A stretch of DNA of 64,000 nucleotides from CAZBXE01 sp964496125 (GTDB lineage Bacteria > Chlamydiota > Chlamydiia > Chlamydiales > CAZBXE01). A program made the translations under genes and the position numbers. The notes beneath the pieces are model-generated. The model saw only the letters and a list, made by a program, of their open reading frames with translations. It was not told the DNA's origin and made no database searches. Positions 1-8,334 of the stretch are shown one piece after another (within the stretch, counting starts at the first letter, position 1; the number at the start of each line of letters is the position of its first letter). The DNA lies in the NCBI GenBank assembly GCA_964496125.1, contig CAZBXE010000003.1:123082-187081 (forward strand), read 5' to 3'.

Positions 1-258
1 GTCAGTCAAATCTGCAGTATGGACAAAAAACCTATCCTTGAGCCTTTTGCAATGCATAAGATAACAAAAAGCATGATTTGAGACACGAACACCATCGCGC
101 ACAAGACCATGGACAATGTATCCCTTATCTAGAAGTATTTCAGCTAAATAAGAACCATCTTGCCCCGTCACTCCAGTGACCAAAGCAACCTTTCCAGCTT
201 GAACTACGCTTATGTTAAAAACAACGAACAAAAGACACGTTCTAAGCAACTGGATCAT
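1..258 (-). CDS. GDP-mannose 4,6-dehydratase-like protein, N-terminal part (runs off the window), with leader peptide
   Basis: Only the first 86 codons lie in the window; the frame is open to base 1. After a hydrophobic leader of about 21 residues ending in VQA comes an SDR-type Rossmann start, VTGVTGQDGSYLAE, followed by LLDKGYIVHGLVR, the same order as in the complete GDP-mannose 4,6-dehydratase at 3616-4800. That family converts GDP-mannose to GDP-4-keto-6-deoxymannose, normally in the cytosol. The ATG at 258 lies 6 nt after the stop of the upstream glycosyltransferase, so it is in the same operon. The leader resembles a Sec signal peptide, which is odd for an enzyme that uses a nucleotide sugar. 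It differs from the complete copy after the GLVR motif and could be a related epimerase or reductase of the same fold. Confidence 0.75.
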   Translation of the reverse strand, partial: MIQLLRTCLLFVVFNISVVQAGKVALVTGVTGQDGSYLAEILLDKGYIVHGLVRDGVRVSNHAFCYLMHCKRLKDRFFVHTADLTD

Positions 259-264
259 AATGCA

Positions 265-1470
265 CTATTTCATATTCATGGTTTTTCGGTATTTAAGATA
301 TAAAGTCTTTGAATCCGTCATCAGGTACTCATCTGTAACTTCATTTTTTTCCCCAAGTATAATTTTTTTTGGATGAAGTAATGTCTGCCACCTAGGTAGG
401 AGATAAGGCGCTGTTTGCTTGATGATCCATGGCCTAGCCTTATGCGCCAACTCAACATAGCTTTCATAATTATTATACACGTCCAGCAAAGCCTCCTTTA
501 CCATCTCGCGCGTAGGATTCCATTGATAGCCGATTTGGCCTCCAAAGAATGGATACATGGCAGGTATAACGTTCGGACTCTCTACGGCTCGAACATATCC
601 TGTTCGGCAAAGGTCAACCTGAGCACTATTATTAGTCACGATAACAGGCATTCCAACCGCAAGCGCCTCACGGGGTGTAATTGAATATCCTTCCCCTGCC
701 GTGATGTTTACCAAACAGTTTCCAGAAAGAAAAAAATCGCGATAATCATTATCATTTAAACTACCATAATGAAGTTGAACATTTTTTCTTTTTGTAAGAT
801 CATAATGCCTTATTATTGCTTCCGCTTTTTCCAGCTCGCCAGTATCTCGAATTTGCAATTTTAAAAGAACATCTTCAGAGTCACCAAAAGCATCAATAAA
901 AGCCTGAATGAGAAGCTCCTGATTTTTTCTGCTTAATGTGAGACAACCAGAAGTAATAAAGACGAATGGTTTTTTTTTCCCCATATCAACGCATAAATCA
1001 AGCCAATTCTCAAGAAAGCAACCAAGAGGCAGAACAAAAATGGGAATTTTAACTCCAGAATTACGATAGACCTCCTTACAAAAGTCACAAGGCACTGTGA
1101 CAAAGTCAAATTTTCTATTTAAGCGCTCTACCCAAGCTCTAGGGATTTCTGAAGCCTCAAACATTGACTGAGCACAAATTATAGAGCTAGTTTGATTTTT
1201 TGCTTTTTGCGACCTAAGTGGAATCTCATATGGATATAATAACGACGTAAGAAAAACCACATTATTTTTTACGTCAGATTGTTTAAGAACATACTTGAAG
1301 TCATCAATGCTCTTAATTTTTAAGGTTGAGGGCATGTGTTTTTCGAGCCAAAGAGTATGCTTATTTAATGAACAAAGACTGTTTGAAGACCTAAGGAAAA
1401 TCAACCCCGGCTCATCAGTCAAACAAACCTGATGTACGCACAAGAGCATAAAACAAAACCAGTAATACAT
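265..1470 (-). CDS. Exported GT-B (GT4-like) glycosyltransferase, paralogue 1
   Basis: A 402-residue protein of the GT-B retaining glycosyltransferase type. The C-terminal half has the EX7E nucleotide-sugar motif, EGYSITPRE, followed by ALAVGMPVIVTNNSAQ, typical of family GT4. The start is placed at the ATG at 1470, because TGAGG stands five bases before it and it begins just after the stop of the upstream gene. A longer frame back to 1518 would overlap that gene. This start gives a hydrophobic leader (MYYWFCFMLLCVHQVCLT) followed by DEPGLIFLRSS, matching the leader-EPG-LRSS pattern of the paralogues at 2420 and 4801. The N-terminal Rossmann half is short. Acceptor and donor are unknown; a GDP-linked sugar is a guess from the neighbouring dehydratases. 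The leader implies action outside the cytoplasm. Confidence 0.8.
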   Translation of the reverse strand: MYYWFCFMLLCVHQVCLTDEPGLIFLRSSNSLCSLNKHTLWLEKHMPSTLKIKSIDDFKYVLKQSDVKNNVVFLTSLLYPYEIPLRSQKAKNQTSSIICAQSMFEASEIPRAWVERLNRKFDFVTVPCDFCKEVYRNSGVKIPIFVLPLGCFLENWLDLCVDMGKKKPFVFITSGCLTLSRKNQELLIQAFIDAFGDSEDVLLKLQIRDTGELEKAEAIIRHYDLTKRKNVQLHYGSLNDNDYRDFFLSGNCLVNITAGEGYSITPREALAVGMPVIVTNNSAQVDLCRTGYVRAVESPNVIPAMYPFFGGQIGYQWNPTREMVKEALLDVYNNYESYVELAHKARPWIIKQTAPYLLPRWQTLLHPKKIILGEKNEVTDEYLMTDSKTLYLKYRKTMNMK

Positions 1471-1480
1471 TTTTACCTCA

Positions 1481-2386
1481 TTATTTTTGAATAACAATCC
1501 CAATCGAAGTGCAATCATATTTTCCTAATCGAAGCCGAAGATGGGGATCTAGCTTATAGGGAGGAAGATCTACAAAACGATCTATTTTTCCTCTCCCCCT
1601 ATGCAAGTTTAACGGTGCAACAGTATACCCTAAGGCCTCAAGCCTCTGAATCAAAGAATCAATATCTTTTTTCCTGTAAACTGAAAGCGTTGGGGTTTCA
1701 ATCGTATCCTTGTTAGAGGAGAGATTGTACTCAGTTGTATGAATAGCTACTCCACCTGGCCTTAAACACTTTATGCTATTGATGATAAACGCCAACCCGG
1801 CCTCAAGACCTCCTATGTGCTCTAACGAGCAACAGGACCATGTAAAGTCAAAACCCTCTAGCCCTTGGTCAATGTGATTCATGTCTATCGTGATCAACTC
1901 AACCAACTGTTCAAACGCGGAAGGATCACAAATATTGCTTTTATTTAGTTTTGCTTTTTCCGTGGAGTACTGGTCGCTTTGAACCCAACCTTGCTCTTTC
2001 GCTGTGCCAAAATCTTGATCGGATGCTAAAATCTGGCAACCATACTTTGCAAACAACGCAGGCAATGGTTCACAGCCAACTCCAAAACCAATTCCTTTCT
2101 TGCCCGGCTGAAGCATTCCTTTCTTACTGAGCACCTGTGCTACATAACAAAATTCCCACAATTTACGGTGGTACCGAAATGGTTCTTGCATCTCATTGCA
2201 CCAAAAAATAAAATCAGGTGAATGAAATTGATTTTCCGTTACTAACTGTGAGGTGGGCTGCTCAAAAGTTGGCTCGTGAACCCAATTTTCTTGATTTTTG
2301 ATTTGTCGATTTTTTTTTGAAGACGCACCATGCACTGAGGGGCAACAAGCAACTAAAACTAAAAATCCTATAATATACTTTATCAA
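1481..2386 (-). CDS. SAM-dependent methyltransferase with signal/lipoprotein-like leader
   Basis: 301 residues. A hydrophobic leader runs to about residue 20 and contains LVAC, which fits a lipobox, so the protein could be lipidated at Cys14 or Cys15; cleavage after VHG is the alternative. The body looks like a class I SAM methyltransferase: GIGFGVGCEPL (motif I), the acidic ILASDQD strand end, FDFTWSCCSLEHIGG and LRPGGVAIHTTEY (post-motif III). The start is TTG at 2386 with AAGGAAG about five bases upstream; no ATG lies near. It sits between two exported glycosyltransferases, so O-methylation of a sugar is a reasonable inference, but the substrate cannot be read from the sequence. SAM is cytosolic in bacteria, so an exported methyltransferase is puzzling unless it reaches the host cytosol or the leader is only a membrane anchor. 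Confidence 0.72.
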   Translation of the reverse strand: MIKYIIGFLVLVACCPSVHGASSKKNRQIKNQENWVHEPTFEQPTSQLVTENQFHSPDFIFWCNEMQEPFRYHRKLWEFCYVAQVLSKKGMLQPGKKGIGFGVGCEPLPALFAKYGCQILASDQDFGTAKEQGWVQSDQYSTEKAKLNKSNICDPSAFEQLVELITIDMNHIDQGLEGFDFTWSCCSLEHIGGLEAGLAFIINSIKCLRPGGVAIHTTEYNLSSNKDTIETPTLSVYRKKDIDSLIQRLEALGYTVAPLNLHRGRGKIDRFVDLPPYKLDPHLRLRLGKYDCTSIGIVIQK

Positions 2387-2419
2387 ACCAACTTCCTTTT
2401 AATTCGTTAAAACAATTGA

Positions 2420-3616
2420 TTACCGGTTTTTCATAAATCGATGATACTTCACGTACAACTCTCTAGAACTTGTCTTTAAACATCTATCTGTTACTTCATT
2501 TTTATCGCCAAGAACAATCATTTTTGGATGCAATAATGTTGTCCACTTAGGGGCAAGGAGAGGAGCAGCTTGTTCTGCGATCCAGGGTCTTGCTTGTGCT
2601 GCTAAATCCAAGTACCTCTCATAATTGCAAAACATGTCGATTAAAGCCTCTTTAACTGCTACTTGTGAAGGATTCCACTGGACCCCTAAATTCTCACCCG
2701 GATACATGGGATAATTCGCAGGAATAATCTCTTCACATTCTACACTCCTTACGAAGCCTGTCCGGCAAATATCTGATTGCGCACTGTTATTTGTCACGAT
2801 TGCTGGCATTCCTACAGCTAATGCCTCTCTCGGGGTTATTGAAAAGCCTTCGCCTGCTGAAATATTGACCAAACAGTTAGCAGAAAGAACGAGATCCTTA
2901 TATTCTTGCTCATTTATATCCCCGTAATGAAATTCAATATTCTTTCTATGATCAAGATTATACTTAGCAATCAACTCCTCTGCACGTTCGCGCCCGCCCG
3001 CCCGCACCTGAATCTTTAAAAGCACCTCATCTGAGTCACCAAAAGCCTCTATAAAAGCTTTGATCAAAAGGTCATGATTCTTGGCAGGTGTCCATAAATG
3101 TCCGGAGGCTATAAAAACAAAAGGCTTCTGCCTTTGGATCTGTGTTGTTTCATCTAACCAGTTTTCCAAGAAACTACCCATGGTCAAAACGAAGATGGGG
3201 ATCTTAACTCCACACTTCGTGTATACTTCTAAACAAAATTCATTTGGAACAGTAACAAAATCAAACTCTCGATTCATCCGTTCGACCCACTTTTTGGGAA
3301 TCTTTGACGCTTCAAACATCGATTGTAAGCATCGAATGCCACGACGGGAAGAGTGTGCTGACCTGGTCTTATAAGGAAAGACTAGCGATGTGAGGAAAAT
3401 CACATTTTCATTTTCATCGCTCTTCGTAATTTGATAGTCAAACCGATCAATACTCTTGCTTCGAATGGATTTGGGAAGATACTTCTCCAGCCACATACCC
3501 TGCTTGTTTAAACCATCCACGAGCTGAGATGAACGCAAAATCAAAACTCCAGGCTCACTAGATAGCAAAGGTGCACATACCGCAAAAAACAAAAAAATAA
3601 ACTTTTTTCTAAACAC
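2420..3616 (-). CDS. Exported GT-B (GT4-like) glycosyltransferase, paralogue 2
   Basis: 398 residues, a close paralogue of the products at 265-1470 and 4801-5991 along its whole length. The leader (MFRKKFIFLFFAVCAPLLSS) has a basic start, a hydrophobic core and a small-residue end, a convincing Sec signal. The catalytic half carries EGFSITPRE (EX7E) and GMPAIVTNNSAQSDICRTGF. The start is GTG at 3616, and the T of the upstream dehydratase stop TAG falls just before it, so translation is probably coupled. Family knowledge supports transfer from an activated sugar by a retaining mechanism; donor and acceptor are unknown. The three paralogues vary most in the N-terminal half, where GT-B enzymes bind acceptors, which suggests that they act on different acceptors. 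Confidence 0.8.
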   Translation of the reverse strand: MFRKKFIFLFFAVCAPLLSSEPGVLILRSSQLVDGLNKQGMWLEKYLPKSIRSKSIDRFDYQITKSDENENVIFLTSLVFPYKTRSAHSSRRGIRCLQSMFEASKIPKKWVERMNREFDFVTVPNEFCLEVYTKCGVKIPIFVLTMGSFLENWLDETTQIQRQKPFVFIASGHLWTPAKNHDLLIKAFIEAFGDSDEVLLKIQVRAGGRERAEELIAKYNLDHRKNIEFHYGDINEQEYKDLVLSANCLVNISAGEGFSITPREALAVGMPAIVTNNSAQSDICRTGFVRSVECEEIIPANYPMYPGENLGVQWNPSQVAVKEALIDMFCNYERYLDLAAQARPWIAEQAAPLLAPKWTTLLHPKMIVLGDKNEVTDRCLKTSSRELYVKYHRFMKNR

Positions 3617-4800
3617 TACAAACTCTCATAAACATATTTGTATCTATTCGCCAAAATAGCTTGTCCCTCGCCGGGCGCGGCAAGACCCTGTCTTTTTAAA
3701 TCAGAGTCTACCATAATTTTTACAAGCTCCTGAAAATTTACCTTGGACTCCCACTGAAGATGCTGCTTTGCTTTTGATGGATCAGCAAGAAGAGAATCCA
3801 CTTCCGCAGGACGAAAAAACAGAGGATTTACCCGAATCAATACTTGGCCAGGTCTAATTCTATCCTTATAAAGATGACTAACAGTCTTAATGATCCCTAC
3901 TTCTGAAACACCTTCCCCCACCCATTCTATATCGACACCAACATACTGAAATGCTTCCTTCACAAAATCACGTACACTATACTGCTTGCCAGTACCGATT
4001 ACAAAGTCTCCCGGCTTTTCTTGTTGCAAGATTGCCCACATACATTCCACATAATCAGGAGCAAATCCCCAATCGCGCAAAGCATCAAGGTTGCCAAGCT
4101 CTAAAACAGATTGCTTTCCAGCTAAAATTGCTGCTAATGCTTTTGTAATTTTTCTGGTGATAAAATTTACACCGCGCCTCGGGCTCTCGTGGTTGAACAG
4201 TATCCCGTTGCTGACATACATCTGATATGCTTCTCGGTAATTCACTCCCATCCAATAGCCATAAAGTTTAGCAACTGCATAGGGACTCCTTGGATGAAAA
4301 GAGGTCTGTTCTGACTGAGGAGGGGTGGTGCTGCCAAAAAGCTCCGAAGTAGATGCTTGGTACACTTTTGCCCTCTTTTCCTGCAGCCGATTGGCTTCTA
4401 AGATCCGTAGCACGCCCATACCAGAAATATCACTCGTTTGCTCTGGTAAATCGTAAGACAAACGCACATCGGATTGAGCCGCTAAGTTGTAAATCTCATC
4501 TGGCTTAACTTTTTCAAGGATCCGACATATTGAAAAAACATCACTCAAATCTGCAAAGTGCAAAAACAACCGGTTAGAGAATTCGTTGTTGTGCTGCAAA
4601 TGTTCTATATTTGCAGTATTAGACGTAGCACTCCTTCGCACAAGACCATGAACTATATATCCCTTGTCTAAGAGAAGTTCGGTCAAATAAGAACCATCTT
4701 GACCTGTGATGCCAGTGATCATTGCGACCTTCTCCCCATAAAGGAACGCAAAATGCAAAAAAGAACAAATAAGAATCTTACATAAATGGCGCACTAACAT
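3616..4800 (-). CDS. gmd: GDP-mannose 4,6-dehydratase with N-terminal signal-peptide-like leader
   Basis: 394 residues against about 345-375 for the usual enzyme; the excess is an N-terminal hydrophobic leader of about 22 residues. After it the protein is a standard short-chain dehydrogenase of the GMD family: GITGQDG (NADP-binding, residues 30-36), the catalytic set Thr151, Glu153, Tyr174 and Lys178 in STSELFG and SPYAVAKLYG, then NHESPRRG, which contacts the nucleotide sugar. It should convert GDP-mannose to GDP-4-keto-6-deoxy-mannose, the precursor of fucose, rhamnose or perosamine. No second-step enzyme (GDP-fucose synthase, RMD or perosamine synthase) is seen, although a second GMD-like gene leaves the window at base 1. 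It abuts glycosyltransferases on both sides. The leader is unexpected, because GDP-mannose and NADP are cytosolic. Confidence 0.88.
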   Translation of the reverse strand: MLVRHLCKILICSFLHFAFLYGEKVAMITGITGQDGSYLTELLLDKGYIVHGLVRRSATSNTANIEHLQHNNEFSNRLFLHFADLSDVFSICRILEKVKPDEIYNLAAQSDVRLSYDLPEQTSDISGMGVLRILEANRLQEKRAKVYQASTSELFGSTTPPQSEQTSFHPRSPYAVAKLYGYWMGVNYREAYQMYVSNGILFNHESPRRGVNFITRKITKALAAILAGKQSVLELGNLDALRDWGFAPDYVECMWAILQQEKPGDFVIGTGKQYSVRDFVKEAFQYVGVDIEWVGEGVSEVGIIKTVSHLYKDRIRPGQVLIRVNPLFFRPAEVDSLLADPSKAKQHLQWESKVNFQELVKIMVDSDLKRQGLAAPGEGQAILANRYKYVYESL

Positions 4801-5991
4801 TTAGGGTAGTTTCATAAGTTTTCGATATTTATGATAGAGTTCTTTCGAATCAGTAACAAGAATGTCTTCAAAAACATCATTCTTTTTACCAAGGATAATT
4901 TTCTTGGGATGCAAAAGCGTAGCCCATCGAGCTGCTAATGTTGGAGCAGAACGACCTTCACTCCAAGACCGCGCCAGACTTGCCACTTCCACAAAGTGCT
5001 CATAATTTTCGTACATATCTAAAAGAGCCTCCTTCACAGCTTGAATTGTTGGATTCCATTGGACCCCTCTTTCTACACCACCTGGGTACTCTGCACGAAT
5101 GATCTCATCGCAAGGCACACTCCTAACAAAACCTGTCTGACAAATTTCCATCTGCGCACTGTTGTTTGTTGCAATAACAGGCATACCTAACGCAAGAGCC
5201 TCTCTTGGAGTAATTGAGAATCCTTCTGCCGAGGAGATATTAACTAAACAATTTCCAGACATAAAAAAGTCAACGTAATCCTTTTCATCAAGGTTTCCAT
5301 AGTTAAATTGGATATTCTTTCTATCTTTAAGATCAAATTGAGCAACTAAAGCAGCCGCTTTGTCAGAGTGGGAATCTCGCACCTGAATTTTGAGAAGAAC
5401 ATCCTTCGAGTCTCCGAATGCCTCTGTGAATGCTTGGATTAGGAGGTCATGATTTTTTCGAGGAAGATGAAGACCGCCCGAAGCGATGAAAACAAACGGT
5501 TTTTTCTTTACAGGACGATACTCTCTTCGTAACCAATCTTCAAGAAAACAGCCCATTGGGAGCACAAAAACAGGTATCTTTACCCCGTTACTACGGTAAA
5601 CATCAGCCATAAAATCGCAAGGAACTGTAACAAAATCAAACTTACTGTTTAATGTCCTTACCCAATTGGACGGAATCAAAGTTGCCTCGTACATCGACTG
5701 GGCACAAAAAATACTGTTACCTAACGCGCGTTTAGGAATTTTGTAATCATAATAAAGTGATGTAAAAAAAATAACATTATCGACTTGATCGGCTTTAGAA
5801 ATTTTATAGAGCGGATCTTTTATCAATCTTGTCTTAAACGAAGCGGGAAGATACCTTTCTAACCAAAGGGCCTGCTTGTTCATTGAACAATACGTGTCGG
5901 CAATTCCCAGGACCATTACACCTGGCTCTTTTGCAGCCAAAGAGCAGACGCAGGCCACAAAAAGACCTACAAAACAATATCTACTGAACAT
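4801..5991 (-). CDS. Exported GT-B (GT4-like) glycosyltransferase, paralogue 3
   Basis: 396 residues from the ATG at 5991. This start was chosen because it lines up with the leader of paralogue 2 (MFSRYCF against MFRKKFI) and gives a clean signal peptide ending in SLAA before KEPGVMVLG. The frame stays open back to a TTG at 6102, but those 37 extra residues have no counterpart in the paralogues. The SD for 5991 is weak (GGTGGT). EX7E is present as EGFSITPRE with ALALGMPVIATNNSAQ. The gene ends next to the dehydratase start at 4800. If 5991 is right, about 115 bases separate it from the previous stop, the longest gap in the operon and a possible place for an internal promoter. Confidence 0.78.
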   Translation of the reverse strand: MFSRYCFVGLFVACVCSLAAKEPGVMVLGIADTYCSMNKQALWLERYLPASFKTRLIKDPLYKISKADQVDNVIFFTSLYYDYKIPKRALGNSIFCAQSMYEATLIPSNWVRTLNSKFDFVTVPCDFMADVYRSNGVKIPVFVLPMGCFLEDWLRREYRPVKKKPFVFIASGGLHLPRKNHDLLIQAFTEAFGDSKDVLLKIQVRDSHSDKAAALVAQFDLKDRKNIQFNYGNLDEKDYVDFFMSGNCLVNISSAEGFSITPREALALGMPVIATNNSAQMEICQTGFVRSVPCDEIIRAEYPGGVERGVQWNPTIQAVKEALLDMYENYEHFVEVASLARSWSEGRSAPTLAARWATLLHPKKIILGKKNDVFEDILVTDSKELYHKYRKLMKLP

Positions 5992-6106
5992 ACACGCACC
6001 ACCGGAGGGATTATTAAAAAGAAATTGACAGCAGCTAAACTGCATCATATAGACAAGCCTTTTTTCGCATGACTGAAAGAAAATCGGGCACATAAGGAAC
6101 AAAACA

Positions 6107-6892
6107 TCAAATTTTACCCCTATTTTTTCTTTTTAATGGGGATAGGGGTATAGGAGCATATGTTATGTTTTCTAAAGTGCTCCAGAGAATCCCTAACAGA
6201 GGTTTTCTGTACTCAGGCCAGATCCAATGCCGAAGGCCTGAAACATGCAAGTGATGACTTACAATTGAAAGACAAGGATTGCATACCTTATATCCAGCAA
6301 CGGCCGCTAGATAGGCAATATCACTATCACAATATGCTATTCCTATTGACGTATTGCGGGTGTCAAAAAGAGCAATCGGCGTCTGGAAAATCCACGTGTC
6401 CTGAGAATGAAATGTAGGAGCCCCTTGATAATAAAAAGGGTGATTCTCAAGCTCCCCGTTGGACTGCACTTCCCATCTCGTCAAAGCTATAAAATGGTGC
6501 GTTAGGTCGAAAGTTGAAAGTCGATGCAAAGTATCATCAAAATAGATGTCAGCATTTGCAATGATTAACCTGCGCTCTGGAAATGCGGTGTTCACATATG
6601 TAAAAATTTCCTGAAAAGTCGGCCGCTTATTAATATAGCTAATAGTGATAGTGTTACTTTTTAGGACCGATAGAATCGTATTTTCTCCCTGCCCATCTTT
6701 TGATTCATCGTAGAAAACATGAATATGCGCAATATTCGGATGTTGCAAATTTCTGATCAAACACTCCAAATACTCCTGCTGCCTCTGTACATTGACTTCG
6801 TTATACAGACTTGTGACAAGGACAAACTCACTGCCACATCCTAAGAATGGCACCACTACTAAAATGCATAACCGAAAAAATAAAAATCTCAC
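6107..6892 (-). CDS. Putative exported GT-A-type glycosyltransferase, copy 3
   Basis: 261 residues. After a leader of about 20 residues comes EFVLVTSLYNEVN, then a long region ending in RRLIIANADIYFDDTL. An Asp-rich strand end of this kind is what GT-A transferases use to bind metal and nucleotide sugar, so glycosyltransferase is a plausible but unproven call. Later motifs shared with the next two genes are CSQDTWIFQTPI (here HSQDTWIFQTPI) and CLSIVSHHLHVSGLRHW. The start is GTG at 6892 with a 4-nt overlap (GTGA) with the upstream gene. The leader contains FLGC, which could be a relaxed lipobox. The body is clearly more diverged than that of the other two copies, yet its first 34 residues are nearly identical to copy 2. 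Confidence 0.6.
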   Translation of the reverse strand: MRFLFFRLCILVVVPFLGCGSEFVLVTSLYNEVNVQRQQEYLECLIRNLQHPNIAHIHVFYDESKDGQGENTILSVLKSNTITISYINKRPTFQEIFTYVNTAFPERRLIIANADIYFDDTLHRLSTFDLTHHFIALTRWEVQSNGELENHPFYYQGAPTFHSQDTWIFQTPIALFDTRNTSIGIAYCDSDIAYLAAVAGYKVCNPCLSIVSHHLHVSGLRHWIWPEYRKPLLGILWSTLENITYAPIPLSPLKRKNRGKI

Positions 6893-8334
6893 CGGCGGGC
6901 TCGCTTGCGAGGGATGGCGTAGACAGGATTCTCAAGGGTGCACCAAGCGGGTTCAAGCCGGGGCCGGTTGGCTTTCACATCAAGCCAATGGCGCAGACAA
7001 GAGACATGGAAGTGGTGGGTAACAATCGAAAGACAAGGATTAAAGACTTTGTAGCCTGCAACAGCGGCTCTATGGGCTATGTAGCCATCACAGTGCAGTG
7101 TCCCAATTCCAATCCCCTTAACATCAAAGCCCTTTATGGGGGTTTGGAATATCCACGTATCCTGCGAACAAGTTGCAGGGCGCCCCCCGTGGTAAAAAGG
7201 ATGGCTTTCAAGTTCCCCATTTGCCAAAATATTCCAACGCGTAAGCGCAAGAAAGAGGTTTTGCAGATTCCACGAGCAAAGGGGATGGAGGGTGTCATCG
7301 AAGAAGATATCAGCGTTTGCGATCATTACCTTACGATTCGGATACTCCTTGTTGACAAAGGAAAAGATCCTCCGAAAAGTCGGACGCTCATGGATCAGAG
7401 TGAGAGAAACGGGTTGGCTTTTTAGAAACGAAAGAATGTCCAGATCCCCTTCTGCATCTTTTGATGTATCATAAAAGACATGGATGTGCTCAATGTCAGG
7501 ATGACTTAAGTTTTTCGTAAGACACTCTAAGTACTCTTGCTGCCTCTCTGGATTGACTTCGTTATACAGGCTTGTGACAAGGACAAATTCACTGCCACAT
7601 CCTAAGAATGGCACCACTACTAAAATGAATAACCGAAAAAATAAAAATCTCACCGGCGGCCTCGCTTGCGAAAGGTAGTGTAGACAGGATTCTCAAGGGT
7701 GCACCAAGGGAGTTCGAGCTGGGGCTCGTTGGCTTTCACATCAAGCCAATGGCGCACACAAGAAACATGGAAGTGGTGGGTAACAATCGAAAGACAAGGA
7801 TTAAATACTTTGTAGCGTGCACCAGCGGCTCTATAGGCTATGTACCCATCACAGTGCAGTGTCCCAATTCCAATCCCCTTAACATCAAAGACCTTTATGG
7901 GGGTTTGGAATATCCACGTATCCTGCGAACAAGTTACAGGGCGCCCCCCGTAGTAAAAAGGATGGCCTTCAAGTTCCCCATTTGCCAAAATATTCCAACG
8001 CGTAAGCGCAAGAAAGAGGTTTTGCAGATTCCACGAGCAAAGGGGATGGAGGGTGTCATCGAAGAAGATATCAGCGTTTGCGATCATTACCTTACGATTC
8101 GGATACTCCTTGTTGACAAAGGAAAAGATCCTCCGAAAAGTCGGACGCTCATGGATCAGAGTGAGAGAAACGGGTTGGCTTTTTAGAAACGAAAGAATGT
8201 CCAGATCCCCTTCTGCATCTTTTGATGTATCATAAAAGACATGGATGTGCTCAATGTCAGGATGACTTAAGTTTTTCGTAAGACACTCTAAGTACTCCTG
8301 CTGTCTCTCTGGATTGACTTCGTTATACAGGCTC
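6785..8334. repeat. 761-bp tandem direct duplication inside the glycan operon
   Basis: Bases 6785-7573 are repeated, with few differences, at 7546-8334, an offset of exactly 761. The same antisense reading frame of 60 codons, for example, occurs unchanged at 7292-7474 and 8053-8235. The right edge is seen where the copies part just after base 7573 (8334 in the other copy), inside the codons following the leader. The left edge lies near 6785, inside the N-terminal part of copy 3. The unit therefore carries one body plus the next gene's start and leader, and keeps all reading frames and GTGA overlaps intact. The near-identity suggests a recent duplication or continuing gene conversion. Confidence 0.85.
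6889..7653 (-). CDS. Putative exported GT-A-type glycosyltransferase, copy 2 (chimeric)
   Basis: 254 residues. The first 34 residues (MRFLFFRLFILVVVPFLGCG and on to NEVN) match copy 3 almost exactly, whereas the rest matches copy 1 (7650-8399) almost exactly, including ANADIFFDDTLHPLCSWNL and CSQDTWIFQTPIK. The gene therefore looks like the product of an unequal exchange between its two neighbours. It starts with GTG at 7653 in a GTGA overlap with copy 1 and ends in a GTGA overlap with copy 3, so the three should be translated in series. Function as for copy 3: a possible glycosyltransferase by the Asp-rich IANADIFFDD motif, with unknown donor and acceptor. Confidence 0.6.
   Translation of the reverse strand: MRFLFFRLFILVVVPFLGCGSEFVLVTSLYNEVNPERQQEYLECLTKNLSHPDIEHIHVFYDTSKDAEGDLDILSFLKSQPVSLTLIHERPTFRRIFSFVNKEYPNRKVMIANADIFFDDTLHPLCSWNLQNLFLALTRWNILANGELESHPFYHGGRPATCSQDTWIFQTPIKGFDVKGIGIGTLHCDGYIAHRAAVAGYKVFNPCLSIVTHHFHVSCLRHWLDVKANRPRLEPAWCTLENPVYAIPRKRARR

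Noticed and set aside
6800..6892. FLGC in the leaders of GT-A-like copies 2 and 3 as proof of lipoproteins
   Set aside because: The -3 position is Phe and copy 1 lacks the Cys, so it is mentioned only as a possibility.
6792..7425. Plus-strand reading frames of up to 192 codons antisense to the GT-A-like genes, with similar ones at 7749-8186
   Set aside because: They are mirror frames of the duplicated minus-strand genes, repeat because the genes repeat, and have no ribosome site or family features.
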